Shown here one piece after another: positions 42,301 through 49,651 of a stretch of 64,000 nt of DNA. Each line of letters starts with the position of its first letter. The stretch's first letter is position 1. The notes under the pieces were generated by a model. The model saw nothing but the letters and a program-made list of their open reading frames with translations. It had not been told where the DNA came from and ran no database searches. This stretch comes from Aquisphaera insulae. Lineage in GTDB: Bacteria > Planctomycetota > Planctomycetia > Isosphaerales > Isosphaeraceae. The position numbers and the translations under genes are program-made. The stretch is from NCBI RefSeq assembly GCF_011064615.1, contig NZ_JAALJH010000003.1:186001-250000 (forward strand), written 5' to 3'.

Positions 42301-42912
42301 CGGACCCTGGATGCCAACCTCGATACCGCCCATCGCCGGGACGACGGCCGGATCGCCCTGGCGCCGCGGCGGCTCTACTTCCGCACGCCGGCGAGGCGGC
42401 AGATGGACTGGCACCTCATCTTCGTGGTGGACGTCTCCGGGTCGATGGAAGCCTCGGTGATCTACAGTGCCCTCGTCTCGGCCGTCTTCTCGCCGTTGCC
42501 GGCCATCGACGTCCGGTTCTTCGCCTTCAGCACCGACGTCATCGACTTGTCCGGCTCGGTCGAGGATCCCCTCGCCCTGCTGATGGAAGTTCAGGTCGGC
42601 GGCGGCACCCACATCGGGCTGGGATTGAGGGCCGCCCGCGGGGCGATCCGGAATCCGTCGCGGACGCTCGTCGTCCTCGTCACCGATTTCGAGGAAGGCG
42701 TGTCCGTCCCCGAGCTGCTCGCCGAGGTCCGGATGATCGCCGATTCCGGCGCGAAGCTGATCGGCCTGGCCGCCCTGGACGACGACGCCCGGCCGCGGTA
42801 CCACGCCGGCATCGCCGCCAGCGTCGTGGCCGCGGGCATGCCGGTCGCGGCCGTCAGCCCGGAGCGACTGGCCCGGTGGGTCGGCGATCACATCCGCAAG
42901 GGATCGACGTGA
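39328..42912 (+). CDS. DUF5682-VWA fusion protein
   Basis: A 1194-residue protein that fuses what are often two separate genes. About 15-270 is DUF5682-like (PFLIGVRHHSAALARVMPAL, VLVELPPDFGPWLAYLG, ISFYPLADFSPELAAIRWAA), a domain distantly reminiscent of ChaN/TraB-type hydrolases. A long helical middle follows. About 1020-1194 is a VWA domain with an intact metal site: DVSGS (DxSxS), the GGGTHIG threonine and VTDFEEG. A VWA next to a MoxR ATPase is the usual adaptor arrangement. I chose ATG 39328 at the ATGA overlap. The frame is open further upstream, but there it lies inside the ATPase gene. Confidence 0.88.
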   Translation: MSVPTRAVTLDEEIPRRLAECRAPFLIGVRHHSAALARVMPALLEGFRPETVLVELPPDFGPWLAYLGRDDLEAPVALAACEDSRLISFYPLADFSPELAAIRWAARNGVPVIPCDLGLAAMSRAAGRRGGEDREEDGPSVLERLLGRHDARDTGELWERLVETPACRSSPESIRRAALTFGWMVRHSSNGPSLGDAHREAAMRAAVAAAPGRSAAVVGSFHAAALLPEPVLWSPPAAPPSDEPPRPSVATSLIPYSFDQLDQRSGYPAGIMDPAWQQAMLAAPDPESVAALAADLAVELCRRLRRDGHVAGTPDAAEIVRMARDLGRLRGQAAPGRGELLEAIQSCLVQGDLLGRGRAVAAAAQGVLVGVRRGRLPKGLPRSGLAPQVESVMARLKLPGPDSNDGDAVELRLDPLRSRLDRARAVLFRRLDLIGVSYAERIDAAAVGRRENLTEAWRVRWTGVTTATLDAAGRFGVTLSQACEAAVRRLRHPGAAADDEDPEHRHPATTLARLSAAAESGLGDAVRARIAELDGPFLRDASPAQLIEAAAILQRIAAGHVLGLPLGDDQAAPPDVERFEASPALLDDLPLLEAALHGLDGLCGSDEPADVASLVDLTALIRGDLRGDSPGTGPSPLLPALRSHLERFRREGSPRMHGAALGALAMLGLVQADPLGAALASWYDGASTTEGRSHLRSRLQGLMIPLLPLVSADPAWLGGLEGRLAASPDEEFLARLPALRGGFHVLTPADRARLLVDRLAVLEPGGSAATGARVIDDPIALACATAADRAGRAAIASLLPEFTLRAYGKSDSHAAPARIGEPPGELTLAERWRLVLGVQGSRTAKGRYAASTLDQLYGRGAREGRGHRADLAGGGGTEAASPSAREWVDDVNGLFGKDVFEEVLGEAAAGGRGAILEYLDPSSVRPSVALLEQVLSLRGALPERELDRLRKLARRITERLAKQLEDRLRPALSGLSTPRPTRRRSRRLDFGRTLDANLDTAHRRDDGRIALAPRRLYFRTPARRQMDWHLIFVVDVSGSMEASVIYSALVSAVFSPLPAIDVRFFAFSTDVIDLSGSVEDPLALLMEVQVGGGTHIGLGLRAARGAIRNPSRTLVVLVTDFEEGVSVPELLAEVRMIADSGAKLIGLAALDDDARPRYHAGIAASVVAAGMPVAAVSPERLARWVGDHIRKGST

Positions 42913-42913
42913 C

Positions 42914-44662
42914 ATGAGCACCAGGCGGCCCACCGCATCCCCCGACCTGCTCGCGGCGGTGATCGAGTCGACGCCCGATCGCGTCCGCCGCCGCCTCGAT
43001 CGCACGCCCGACCTCGCGGAGAGCTGGGACTGGCGGCCCGGAGAGTCGGCCTGGATGGTGGAGACCGGCGGCGAGACCGTGACCCTGCCGCATGGACGCG
43101 TCACCGCCGTGGAGCAGGTCACCTGCACGTGCCTGCTTTCGCCCCGTTGCTTCCACGTGCTCGCCTGCCTCACGCGCCTGGAAGTCGTGGACGATGAGGC
43201 CGGGCCGGCGGGGGACGCGGAGCCGATCGCGGCCGAGCCGAGCGAGCCGGAAGGCCGCGAGGAGCCCACGCCGGGCCAGCGGCGAGCCGCGAGCGAGGTG
43301 GCCCGGAGTGTGACGCCGCTCCTGCGGGTGGGCGTCGCCAACGGGGGCGTCGTCCTCCAGTCCGGCCTCCTGCGGGCCGTTCACGGCTGCCGCGCCGAGG
43401 GGCTCCACCGCCTGGCCGCGCTGGGGTTGCGGGTGGTCGCGGGCATCGGCGAGGTCCGCTCGCGGGCCCCCTCGGCCGATCCGGAGGCGCTGGCCGAGGA
43501 CATCGCCGACCTGCTCGAAACGTGCGCCCAGGTGCTCCGCGACGGGCCCGTCGCCGGCCACTGGATCGGCACGGCCAGACGCCAGCAGCTCCCGGTCACC
43601 CCGCGCCGGCTCCTGGGCCTGTTCGCCGAACCGATCGTCACGCGGAGCGGGTACGCGGGGGCGGCGGTGTACTTCCTGGGGGGCGACGGCCGATTCTACA
43701 CGGCCTCGGACGTGCGCCCCGGCGAGGCCCAGCATGCGCGCGAGGTCTACCTCGGCGGGGTCGAGATCGGCCCGCTGATCCAGCCGGCGCGGCAGCTCGC
43801 GCGGGGGGCGTACCTGGGGACCGACCTGACCGCCTCATCGGACGGACGACTCGGCCGCGGCAAGGGGGCGCAGATCGTCGAGCAGGGGCCATCGAGCTGG
43901 CGGACCGAGGCCATCGAGGAGCGATTCCGCCGCCCGCTCTCCGCCCAGTGGGAGGCGGTCCTTGCCGAGTCGTCGCGGCCCATCGACCTCCGCGCGGCCG
44001 GCTGGGATCTCGTCTTCCTCGAAGGAAAAGTCCTGGGCGCGGCCGGCCCCGTCCTGTTCCTCCAGCCGGCCGAGGTTGGTCGGACGATCGGCCTGGTGAT
44101 CGAGAATGAGAGCGAGGGGCTGTTCTTCCGCGAGAACCTTCGCATGCTCGCCCACGCGCCGGGCCTGCGGCTGAAGGTCATCGGCCGCGTCAATCCGGTC
44201 GAGCCGCGGACGGTCGCCCCGCTCGCGATTGCCAACGCCGATGACTCCGAGGCCGAGGACGCTCCCAGGCTGGATCTCCCCGGGTCCTGGGGCGATCGCG
44301 TCTGCCTCGGCTTCGACGAGATCCAGCGGCCGCACCTCCGGAACGCCCGCGAATCGGCGCTGGTCCTGAATGTCCCGCTCGCGCCGCCCGAGGATCCGCT
44401 CGCGCCGCTCCGCCGGCGCTGGATCGCGACGATGCTGTCGGGCGTGAGCTCGCCGCGCCTCGCCAGCTCGAACCGCCTCGCCATCGAGACCTCGGCCCTC
44501 CATCGCGGCGGCTATACGACGGGCGCCTCGCTGCTGGACGCGCTCTCGCGTGAGCCGGCCGCGGCCGGGCCGACTGGTTCCGACGCGTTCCTCGCCGCGG
44601 CGATCTACCTGCGGGCCTGCGCGCTCGAGCGGGCGCGTGTCGAGCTGTCGCTGGAAGGCTGA
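42914..44662 (+). CDS. SWIM zinc-finger protein (YehQ-like)
   Basis: A 582-residue protein. The SWIM motif is at about 70-90: CTC then CFH in VEQVTCTCLLSPRCFHVLAC (CxCx5CxH). SWIM fingers bind nucleic acid or protein. A helical region and a strand-rich C-terminal half follow (GAAVYFLGGDGRFYTASDV, WDLVFLEGKVLGAAGPVLFL) without recognisable catalysis. It starts one base after the VWA gene and is the last gene of the operon. E. coli YehQ, also a SWIM protein, is the counterpart in the yeh group. Confidence 0.88.
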   Translation: MSTRRPTASPDLLAAVIESTPDRVRRRLDRTPDLAESWDWRPGESAWMVETGGETVTLPHGRVTAVEQVTCTCLLSPRCFHVLACLTRLEVVDDEAGPAGDAEPIAAEPSEPEGREEPTPGQRRAASEVARSVTPLLRVGVANGGVVLQSGLLRAVHGCRAEGLHRLAALGLRVVAGIGEVRSRAPSADPEALAEDIADLLETCAQVLRDGPVAGHWIGTARRQQLPVTPRRLLGLFAEPIVTRSGYAGAAVYFLGGDGRFYTASDVRPGEAQHAREVYLGGVEIGPLIQPARQLARGAYLGTDLTASSDGRLGRGKGAQIVEQGPSSWRTEAIEERFRRPLSAQWEAVLAESSRPIDLRAAGWDLVFLEGKVLGAAGPVLFLQPAEVGRTIGLVIENESEGLFFRENLRMLAHAPGLRLKVIGRVNPVEPRTVAPLAIANADDSEAEDAPRLDLPGSWGDRVCLGFDEIQRPHLRNARESALVLNVPLAPPEDPLAPLRRRWIATMLSGVSSPRLASSNRLAIETSALHRGGYTTGASLLDALSREPAAAGPTGSDAFLAAAIYLRACALERARVELSLEG

Positions 44663-44681
44663 GTCATGCACCGAGAGGCTC

Positions 44682-44710
44682 GGGACGCGAGTCGGCGACG
44701 GCGTTATAAT
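44682..44710 (+). promoter_or_regulatory. Candidate promoter of the STM4015-STM4011-like operon
   Basis: A perfect TATAAT at 44705-44710, with a weak GGGACG -35 at 44682-44687 (17-base spacer), lies in the 110-base gap after the SWIM gene and 62 bases before the next start. It suggests a separate transcription unit. Confidence 0.5.
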
Positions 44711-44772
44711 CGCCGGGCACGGCGGCCTCGAAATCCGGGGCCTCGCTCGAGCGGGCAAGGGAGATCGGTTCG

Positions 44773-45714
44773 ATGACGATTGGGGAACACGTCGAGACGT
44801 TCGAGGGCCTGCCCGTCCACGACTTCGATCCCGACGAGGGGATCAACGACCCGGAAGGGATGGCGTATCGGCTCTCCGTGGAATACGATGCCGCCGAGCA
44901 GGGCGCGACGATGACGGGGACGCTCGCGGCGTTCCTGGAGGATCCGGCCGCGGCCAGGGTGGAGGCGATGGTCATCGGGCCCTGGGAGGAGGTCTATGAC
45001 TCCAGCAACAGCTCGGCGCCGATCGTGGAGGCCCTGGTGGCCTCTGCGGAGACGCTGGTGGCGTTGCGGGCGATCTTCCTCGGCGACATCACGTATGAGG
45101 AGTCGGAGATGTCCTGGATCGGGCAATCCGACGTGACGCCGCTCTTCGATGCCTATCCAAGGCTCGAGAGCTTTCGCGTCCGGGGAGGGACGGGGCTGGT
45201 CATCGGGTCGCTGAAGCACGTGAACCTGCGATCGCTCGCGGTCGAGACGGGAGGCCTTGATGCCTCGATCCTCCGCGGTATCCTCTCCTCGGACCTCCCA
45301 CGGTTGGAGCACCTGGAGCTCTGGCTAGGCACCGAGGAATACGGCAGGACCGTCACGGTCGAGGACCTGGGACCGATCCTCCGCGGCGAGGTGTTCCCGG
45401 CGCTGCGATACCTCGGCCTGCGGAATTGCCAGAACGTGGACGAGATCGCGGTCTCCGTGGCGGAGGCGCCGATCCTGGATCGGATCAAGGTGCTCGACCT
45501 CTCGCTGGGCGACCTGACCGACGCGGGGGCGAAGGCGCTTATCGAGAGCTCGAAGGTAGCCCGCCTGGGGAAGCTGGACATCCACCACCATTTCGCATCG
45601 CCCGAGCTGACGCAGAAGCTCGAGGCCCTCGGCATCGCCGTGGACGCGAGCGAACGGCAAGAGCCGCATCGGTACAAGGATGAGGAATACCGCTTCATCT
45701 CCGTCTCCGAGTAA
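44773..45714 (+). CDS. STM4015-family leucine-rich-repeat protein
   Basis: A 313-residue soluble protein. An N-terminal segment (MTIGEHVETFEGLPVHDFDP) precedes about seven leucine-rich repeats from about 100 to 290 (LESFRVRGGTGLVIGSLKHV, NLRSLAVETGGLDASILRGI, ALRYLGLRNCQNVDEIAVSV, RIKVLDLSLGDLTDAGAKAL). The start matches the family of Salmonella STM4015. No enzyme motif is present. Such a protein could be the recognition scaffold or the substrate for the modifying enzymes encoded downstream. Its 3' end overlaps the next gene by 35 bases. Confidence 0.85.
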   Translation: MTIGEHVETFEGLPVHDFDPDEGINDPEGMAYRLSVEYDAAEQGATMTGTLAAFLEDPAAARVEAMVIGPWEEVYDSSNSSAPIVEALVASAETLVALRAIFLGDITYEESEMSWIGQSDVTPLFDAYPRLESFRVRGGTGLVIGSLKHVNLRSLAVETGGLDASILRGILSSDLPRLEHLELWLGTEEYGRTVTVEDLGPILRGEVFPALRYLGLRNCQNVDEIAVSVAEAPILDRIKVLDLSLGDLTDAGAKALIESSKVARLGKLDIHHHFASPELTQKLEALGIAVDASERQEPHRYKDEEYRFISVSE

Positions 45715-46885
45715 GGATGTGGGCGGCAATCCATCGTCGCCGCTCGACCTCGTCGTTCTGGCGAACCCGGGGAGCCGGCGGCTGGGATGGCTCGAGCCGG
45801 CGATGGCCCGTTGCGGTGGCCCCGCGCCCCGGGTCGTCGCGTATTCGACCTACCTCCGCGGCGAGGTCCGACTGGGCGAGGTCCTTCGCGAGGGGAGCGT
45901 GCTGCGGATCGAGTCCCCCGGGCAGGACTTCGAAGTGGAACGAGAAATCCTGGCGCTGGGGACCGACGCGGCGGGATCGAGGCTCAGCAGGGAAGACCTC
46001 GACCGGCTGGAGTTCGACCGCGGCCGGATCCTCGCCCCGACCCAGTGGTATCACGGATTCGCCCGGCTCCTCGGCCGGATCCGCGAGGATCGCGCCGAGG
46101 CCGCGCCCCATGTCGTGATGAACGACGAGGAGTCGATCGCCGTGCTCTACGACAAGCCGCGCTGCCGTGAGCATCTTGTCGCCCGGGGGATCGAGTGCCC
46201 CCGGGCGATCGGCCCCGTGGGGTCATACGACGAGCTCCGAGGCCGGATGCGCGAGTCCCGGATCGGCCGCGTCTTCGTCAAGCTGCGGTACGGATCCTCG
46301 GCCTCCGGAATCGTCGCGCTCGAGGCGATCGGGCCGAGGGCTCAGGCCTTCACGACGGTGGAGATGGTCGACTCCGAGTGCGGGCTCAGGCTCTATAATT
46401 CCAGGCGAATTCGCCGCCTCGACGCCGAACGGACGATCGCTCGGCTGATCGACGCGCTGGCCGCCGAGGCGGTCCACGTCGAGGCGTGGGTGCCCAAGGC
46501 CGGCCTGGAGGGACATGCCTTCGACCTCCGCGTCGTGGTAATCGGGGGCCGATGTGAGCACGCGGTCGTCCGGCTCAGCCGAAGCCCCATGACGAACCTC
46601 CACCTCAAGAACCGCCGGGGCGACCTCTCGAGGCTCCGCGACCGCATGGGAGGCCCGGCCTGGGAGGATCTCCTCGATACCTGTCGCCGCGTCGGCGAGG
46701 CCTTCCCCGGCTGTCGATATGTCGGCGTGGACGCCGCCGTGCTCCCCGGCTATCGCCGCCACGTCGTGTTCGAGGCGAACGCCTTCGGCGACCTGATCCC
46801 GGGCATCCTGGATCCCTCGGGGAGGGACACCTACACGGCCGAGATCGAATCCCTGGTCGCCGACCCGATCCGGAGGCGCCCATGA
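45680..46885 (+). CDS. STM4014-family ATP-grasp-like protein
   Basis: A 401-residue protein with an ATP-grasp-like core: substrate/ATP lid region VVMNDEESIAVLYDKPRCRE, nucleotide-binding lysine in RVFVKLRYGSSASGIVALEA, then FDLRVVVIGGRCEHAVVRLS and the metal-ligand end VGVDAAVLPGYRRHVVFEAN. ATP-grasp enzymes join a carboxylate to an amine or thiol through an acylphosphate. Start 45680 overlaps the LRR gene. GTG at 45719 is an alternative. The stop overlaps the HAD gene (ATGA). Confidence 0.83.
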   Translation: MRNTASSPSPSKDVGGNPSSPLDLVVLANPGSRRLGWLEPAMARCGGPAPRVVAYSTYLRGEVRLGEVLREGSVLRIESPGQDFEVEREILALGTDAAGSRLSREDLDRLEFDRGRILAPTQWYHGFARLLGRIREDRAEAAPHVVMNDEESIAVLYDKPRCREHLVARGIECPRAIGPVGSYDELRGRMRESRIGRVFVKLRYGSSASGIVALEAIGPRAQAFTTVEMVDSECGLRLYNSRRIRRLDAERTIARLIDALAAEAVHVEAWVPKAGLEGHAFDLRVVVIGGRCEHAVVRLSRSPMTNLHLKNRRGDLSRLRDRMGGPAWEDLLDTCRRVGEAFPGCRYVGVDAAVLPGYRRHVVFEANAFGDLIPGILDPSGRDTYTAEIESLVADPIRRRP

Positions 46886-47529
46886 TCCGGGCTATCCTGT
46901 TTGATCTGGACGGGACGCTCGTGGACCGCGACGGCGCCCTCCGCCGATACGCCCTGGACCTGTTCGACCGCCACCCGGAGACATTCCCGCCCGGGCGTCG
47001 CGACCGCGATCTCGCGTCTCTGATCGACGGCTCCGTTCGCGACCGCCGCCAGCTCGCCCGTCGGGTTGCCGCGGCCTATCCCGGGCTTGACACGGCACGG
47101 GACCTCGAGAGCGACATGGCGCGTCGACTACCCACCTTCATCGAACCCGACCCGGAACTCAACCGACTCCTCGACCGCCTGGCGACGCGGTACACGCTGG
47201 CCGTCGTCTCGAACGGCGCCGGTCCGCTCCAGTTCGCGAAACTCGCCGCCGCAGGACTCGCCGGGAGGATCGACGGGGTCTTCGTCTCCGGTATGGTCGG
47301 TGTCGGCAAGCCCGATCCTCGCTCCTTCCTCAGGGCGCTCGACTGGGCGAGAGTGACACCGAAAGCGGCCCTCTTCGTCGGCGACGACCCCGTGGCCGAC
47401 ATCGCCGGCGCGGCCCGCGTCGGCATGAAGACCTGCTGGGTCAGTCGAGGACGCGTCTATCCGGAGGGCCCGCCGCGGCCCGACATGACGATCGACAACG
47501 TCCGCGCACTTCCGGAGGCCCTGACGTGA
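46882..47529 (+). CDS. HAD-superfamily hydrolase
   Basis: A 215-residue haloacid-dehalogenase-like phosphatase. Motif I is LFDLDGTLVDRDG, motif II VVSNGAG, motif III the lysine in GKPDPRSF and motif IV FVGDDPVADIAGA. The alpha-helical cap between motifs I and II is of the C1 type. It is coupled on both sides (ATGA before, GTGA after), which places it firmly in the STM-like operon. The substrate is unknown. A phosphorylated intermediate of the operon's own pathway is a reasonable guess. Confidence 0.92.
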   Translation: MIRAILFDLDGTLVDRDGALRRYALDLFDRHPETFPPGRRDRDLASLIDGSVRDRRQLARRVAAAYPGLDTARDLESDMARRLPTFIEPDPELNRLLDRLATRYTLAVVSNGAGPLQFAKLAAAGLAGRIDGVFVSGMVGVGKPDPRSFLRALDWARVTPKAALFVGDDPVADIAGAARVGMKTCWVSRGRVYPEGPPRPDMTIDNVRALPEALT

Positions 47530-48335
47530 TCGACGCGGTGTCGCTCGTGCGGACCCATGATATCCTCCTGGTGACGATGGACACCTTGCGCTACGATGTC
47601 GCCCGCGATGCCCTCGCGGCGGGAAGGACGCCAAACCTCGCGGCGGTCCTGCCCGGTGGGATCTGGGAGGAGCGTCATTCGCCGGGGAGCTTCACGTTTT
47701 CCGCCCACCAGGCCTTCTTCGCCGGCTTCCTGCCAACCCCGGCTCGCCCGGGAAAGCACGCCCGGCCCTTCGCCCTCGCCTTCCCGGGGAGTGAGACCAT
47801 CGGCCCGGGGACGTGCGTCCTCGATGCGCCCGACATCGTCGCCGGTCTCGCCGGGCTCGGCTACCACACGGTCTGCATCGGCGGCGTCGGCTTCTTCAAC
47901 AAGCAGAGCCCGCTCGGCCGCGTCCTGCCGGGCCTCTTCGCCGAGAGCCACTGGAGCCCCGCCTTGGGCGTGACCGATCCCAGGTCGACCGAGAACCAGG
48001 TCTCGCTCGCGATCGAGGTCCTCTCGCGGCGGCCGAGAGATCGCCGCGTCTTCCTCTTCCTGAACGTCTCCGCAATCCATCAGCCGAACCGCTTCTACCT
48101 GCCCGGCGCCACCGCGGATACGATCGAGTCCCACGCCGCCGCGCTCGCCTATGTGGACGCGGCACTCGGCAAACTCTTCGAGGCCCTCCGCCGCCGGGGG
48201 CCGTGGCTGGTCGTCGCCTGCTCGGACCACGGCACGGCCTATGGCGAGGACGGCTACGAAGGCCACCGCCTGGCGCATCCCGTGGTCTGGACCGTGCCGT
48301 ACGCCGAGTTCCTCCTGGAAGGGACCACGCCGTGA
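47526..48335 (+). CDS. STM4013-family hydrolase of the alkaline-phosphatase/sulfatase fold (GTG start)
   Basis: A 269-residue compact member of the fold. The metal-binding start is DILLVTMDTLRYDVARD, the likely nucleophile region is SPGSFTFSAHQAFFAGFLP and the second metal site is CSDHGTAYGEDGYEGHRLAH. It is shorter than true sulfatases (about 450-500 residues) and no CxPxR formylglycine motif is present, so it is probably a phosphodiesterase or phosphatase type. GTG 47526 overlaps the HAD stop. Confidence 0.85.
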   Translation: MIDAVSLVRTHDILLVTMDTLRYDVARDALAAGRTPNLAAVLPGGIWEERHSPGSFTFSAHQAFFAGFLPTPARPGKHARPFALAFPGSETIGPGTCVLDAPDIVAGLAGLGYHTVCIGGVGFFNKQSPLGRVLPGLFAESHWSPALGVTDPRSTENQVSLAIEVLSRRPRDRRVFLFLNVSAIHQPNRFYLPGATADTIESHAAALAYVDAALGKLFEALRRRGPWLVVACSDHGTAYGEDGYEGHRLAHPVVWTVPYAEFLLEGTTP

Positions 48336-49651
48336 GCGACCTGCGAAGCCGCCTCGAAGGATCGCCCTACCAGGGATACTCCTATAGCTACCCGCACAAG
48401 ACGGCCTACCGACCGCTCCCGAGGCCGGTGCCGCTCGCGAAACTCTGGGCGGGAGAACGTACGGACTCGCTCTTCCTCTATCTGCACATCCCCTTCTGCG
48501 ACATGCGCTGCGGCTTCTGCAACCTCTTCACCCGCGCGAGGCCGGAGGGATCGCTCGTCGAGCGTTACCTCGCCGCGATCGAGCGCCAGGCCCGGGTCGT
48601 CCGCGAGGCCGTCGGCGATCCCTCATTCGCGAGGATGGCGGTGGGGGGAGGCACGCCCACGTTCCTGGACCCCCCGGCGCTCGAATCCGTGCTCGGGCTG
48701 GCGGATCGCGTGATGGGCGTCGTGCCGGGCGGTATCCCGCTTTCGGTGGAGGCCTCGCCGGGAACCGTCACGGCGGAGAAGCTTCGTGTCCTGGTCGAAC
48801 GCGGCACCACGCGGCTGAGCCTCGGGATCGAGAGCTTCGACGAGGCGGAGACCCGGGCCGTGAATCGGCCGCAACGGACGGCGACGGTCGATCGGGCGCT
48901 CGGCCTGATTCGCGACAGCCGCATCCCGACCCTGAACATCGACCTGATCTACGGGCTGCCCGGCCAGAGCGTGGCGTCCTGGCTGGCCTCGCTCCGAACG
49001 GCCCTTCGTTTCGGCCCGGAGGAGCTCTATCTGTATCCACTCTACGTCCGGCCCCAGACCATCCTCGGCCGTGGCGGGCGGGAATGGGACGACCTGCGGC
49101 TGGCCTGTTACCGCGAGGCCCGGTCGCTCCTCCTCGGCGAGGGCTACGAACAGGTCTCGATGCGAATGTTCCGCTCCGCCGGGGGACTGCCCGAAGCCGG
49201 TCCGGCCTATCGATGTCAGGAGGACGGCATGATCGGGCTCGGCTGCGGGGCGAGGTCCTATGCGACCGACCTGCACTACTCGGACGCCTACGCGGTGGGG
49301 CAGCGGGGCGTGGGCGAGATCGTCGAGGCCTATGCCTCCCGGTCCGACGAGGCATTCGGGATGGCAACACACGGACATCACCTCTCCGACGAGGACATCC
49401 GCCGGCGATTCGTCATCCAGTCGCTGCTGAGCGGCGAAGGGCTCTCGGTCTCGGCCTACGCGCGCCGATTCCGGTCGGATCTCCGGGCCGACCTGCCGGA
49501 GATCGACGAGCTTGAAGAGGCCGGACTGGCGGTGGTGACCGCGGAGGGTCTCGCGCTCAACGACCGCGGCGTCGAGCGGTCGGACGTCGTCGGTCCCTGG
49601 CTCTACTCGAGGAAGGTCGGCACGCTGATGGAGGGTTACGAATGGCTCTGA
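48332..49651 (+). CDS. STM4012-family radical SAM protein, HemN-like (GTG start)
   Basis: A 439-residue radical SAM enzyme. The 4Fe-4S motif CxxxCxxC is at about 51-60 in HIPFCDMRCGFCNLFT. The GGE-equivalent reads AVGGGTPTFLD. Further core strands are LSLGIESFDEAETRAVNRPQ and IDLIYGLPGQSVASW, both typical of HemN/HemW relatives, and a HemN-type C-terminal domain ends the protein. GTG at 48332 overlaps the stop of the hydrolase. Substantial upstream open frame exists but lies inside that gene. Radical chemistry on an unknown substrate is implied. Confidence 0.92.
   Translation: MSDLRSRLEGSPYQGYSYSYPHKTAYRPLPRPVPLAKLWAGERTDSLFLYLHIPFCDMRCGFCNLFTRARPEGSLVERYLAAIERQARVVREAVGDPSFARMAVGGGTPTFLDPPALESVLGLADRVMGVVPGGIPLSVEASPGTVTAEKLRVLVERGTTRLSLGIESFDEAETRAVNRPQRTATVDRALGLIRDSRIPTLNIDLIYGLPGQSVASWLASLRTALRFGPEELYLYPLYVRPQTILGRGGREWDDLRLACYREARSLLLGEGYEQVSMRMFRSAGGLPEAGPAYRCQEDGMIGLGCGARSYATDLHYSDAYAVGQRGVGEIVEAYASRSDEAFGMATHGHHLSDEDIRRRFVIQSLLSGEGLSVSAYARRFRSDLRADLPEIDELEEAGLAVVTAEGLALNDRGVERSDVVGPWLYSRKVGTLMEGYEWL

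Noticed and set aside
39232..43341. A 1369-codon minus-strand frame opposite the DUF5682-VWA gene
   Set aside because: Arg/Gly/Pro-rich reverse frame. The plus strand carries the VWA metal site and coupled starts.
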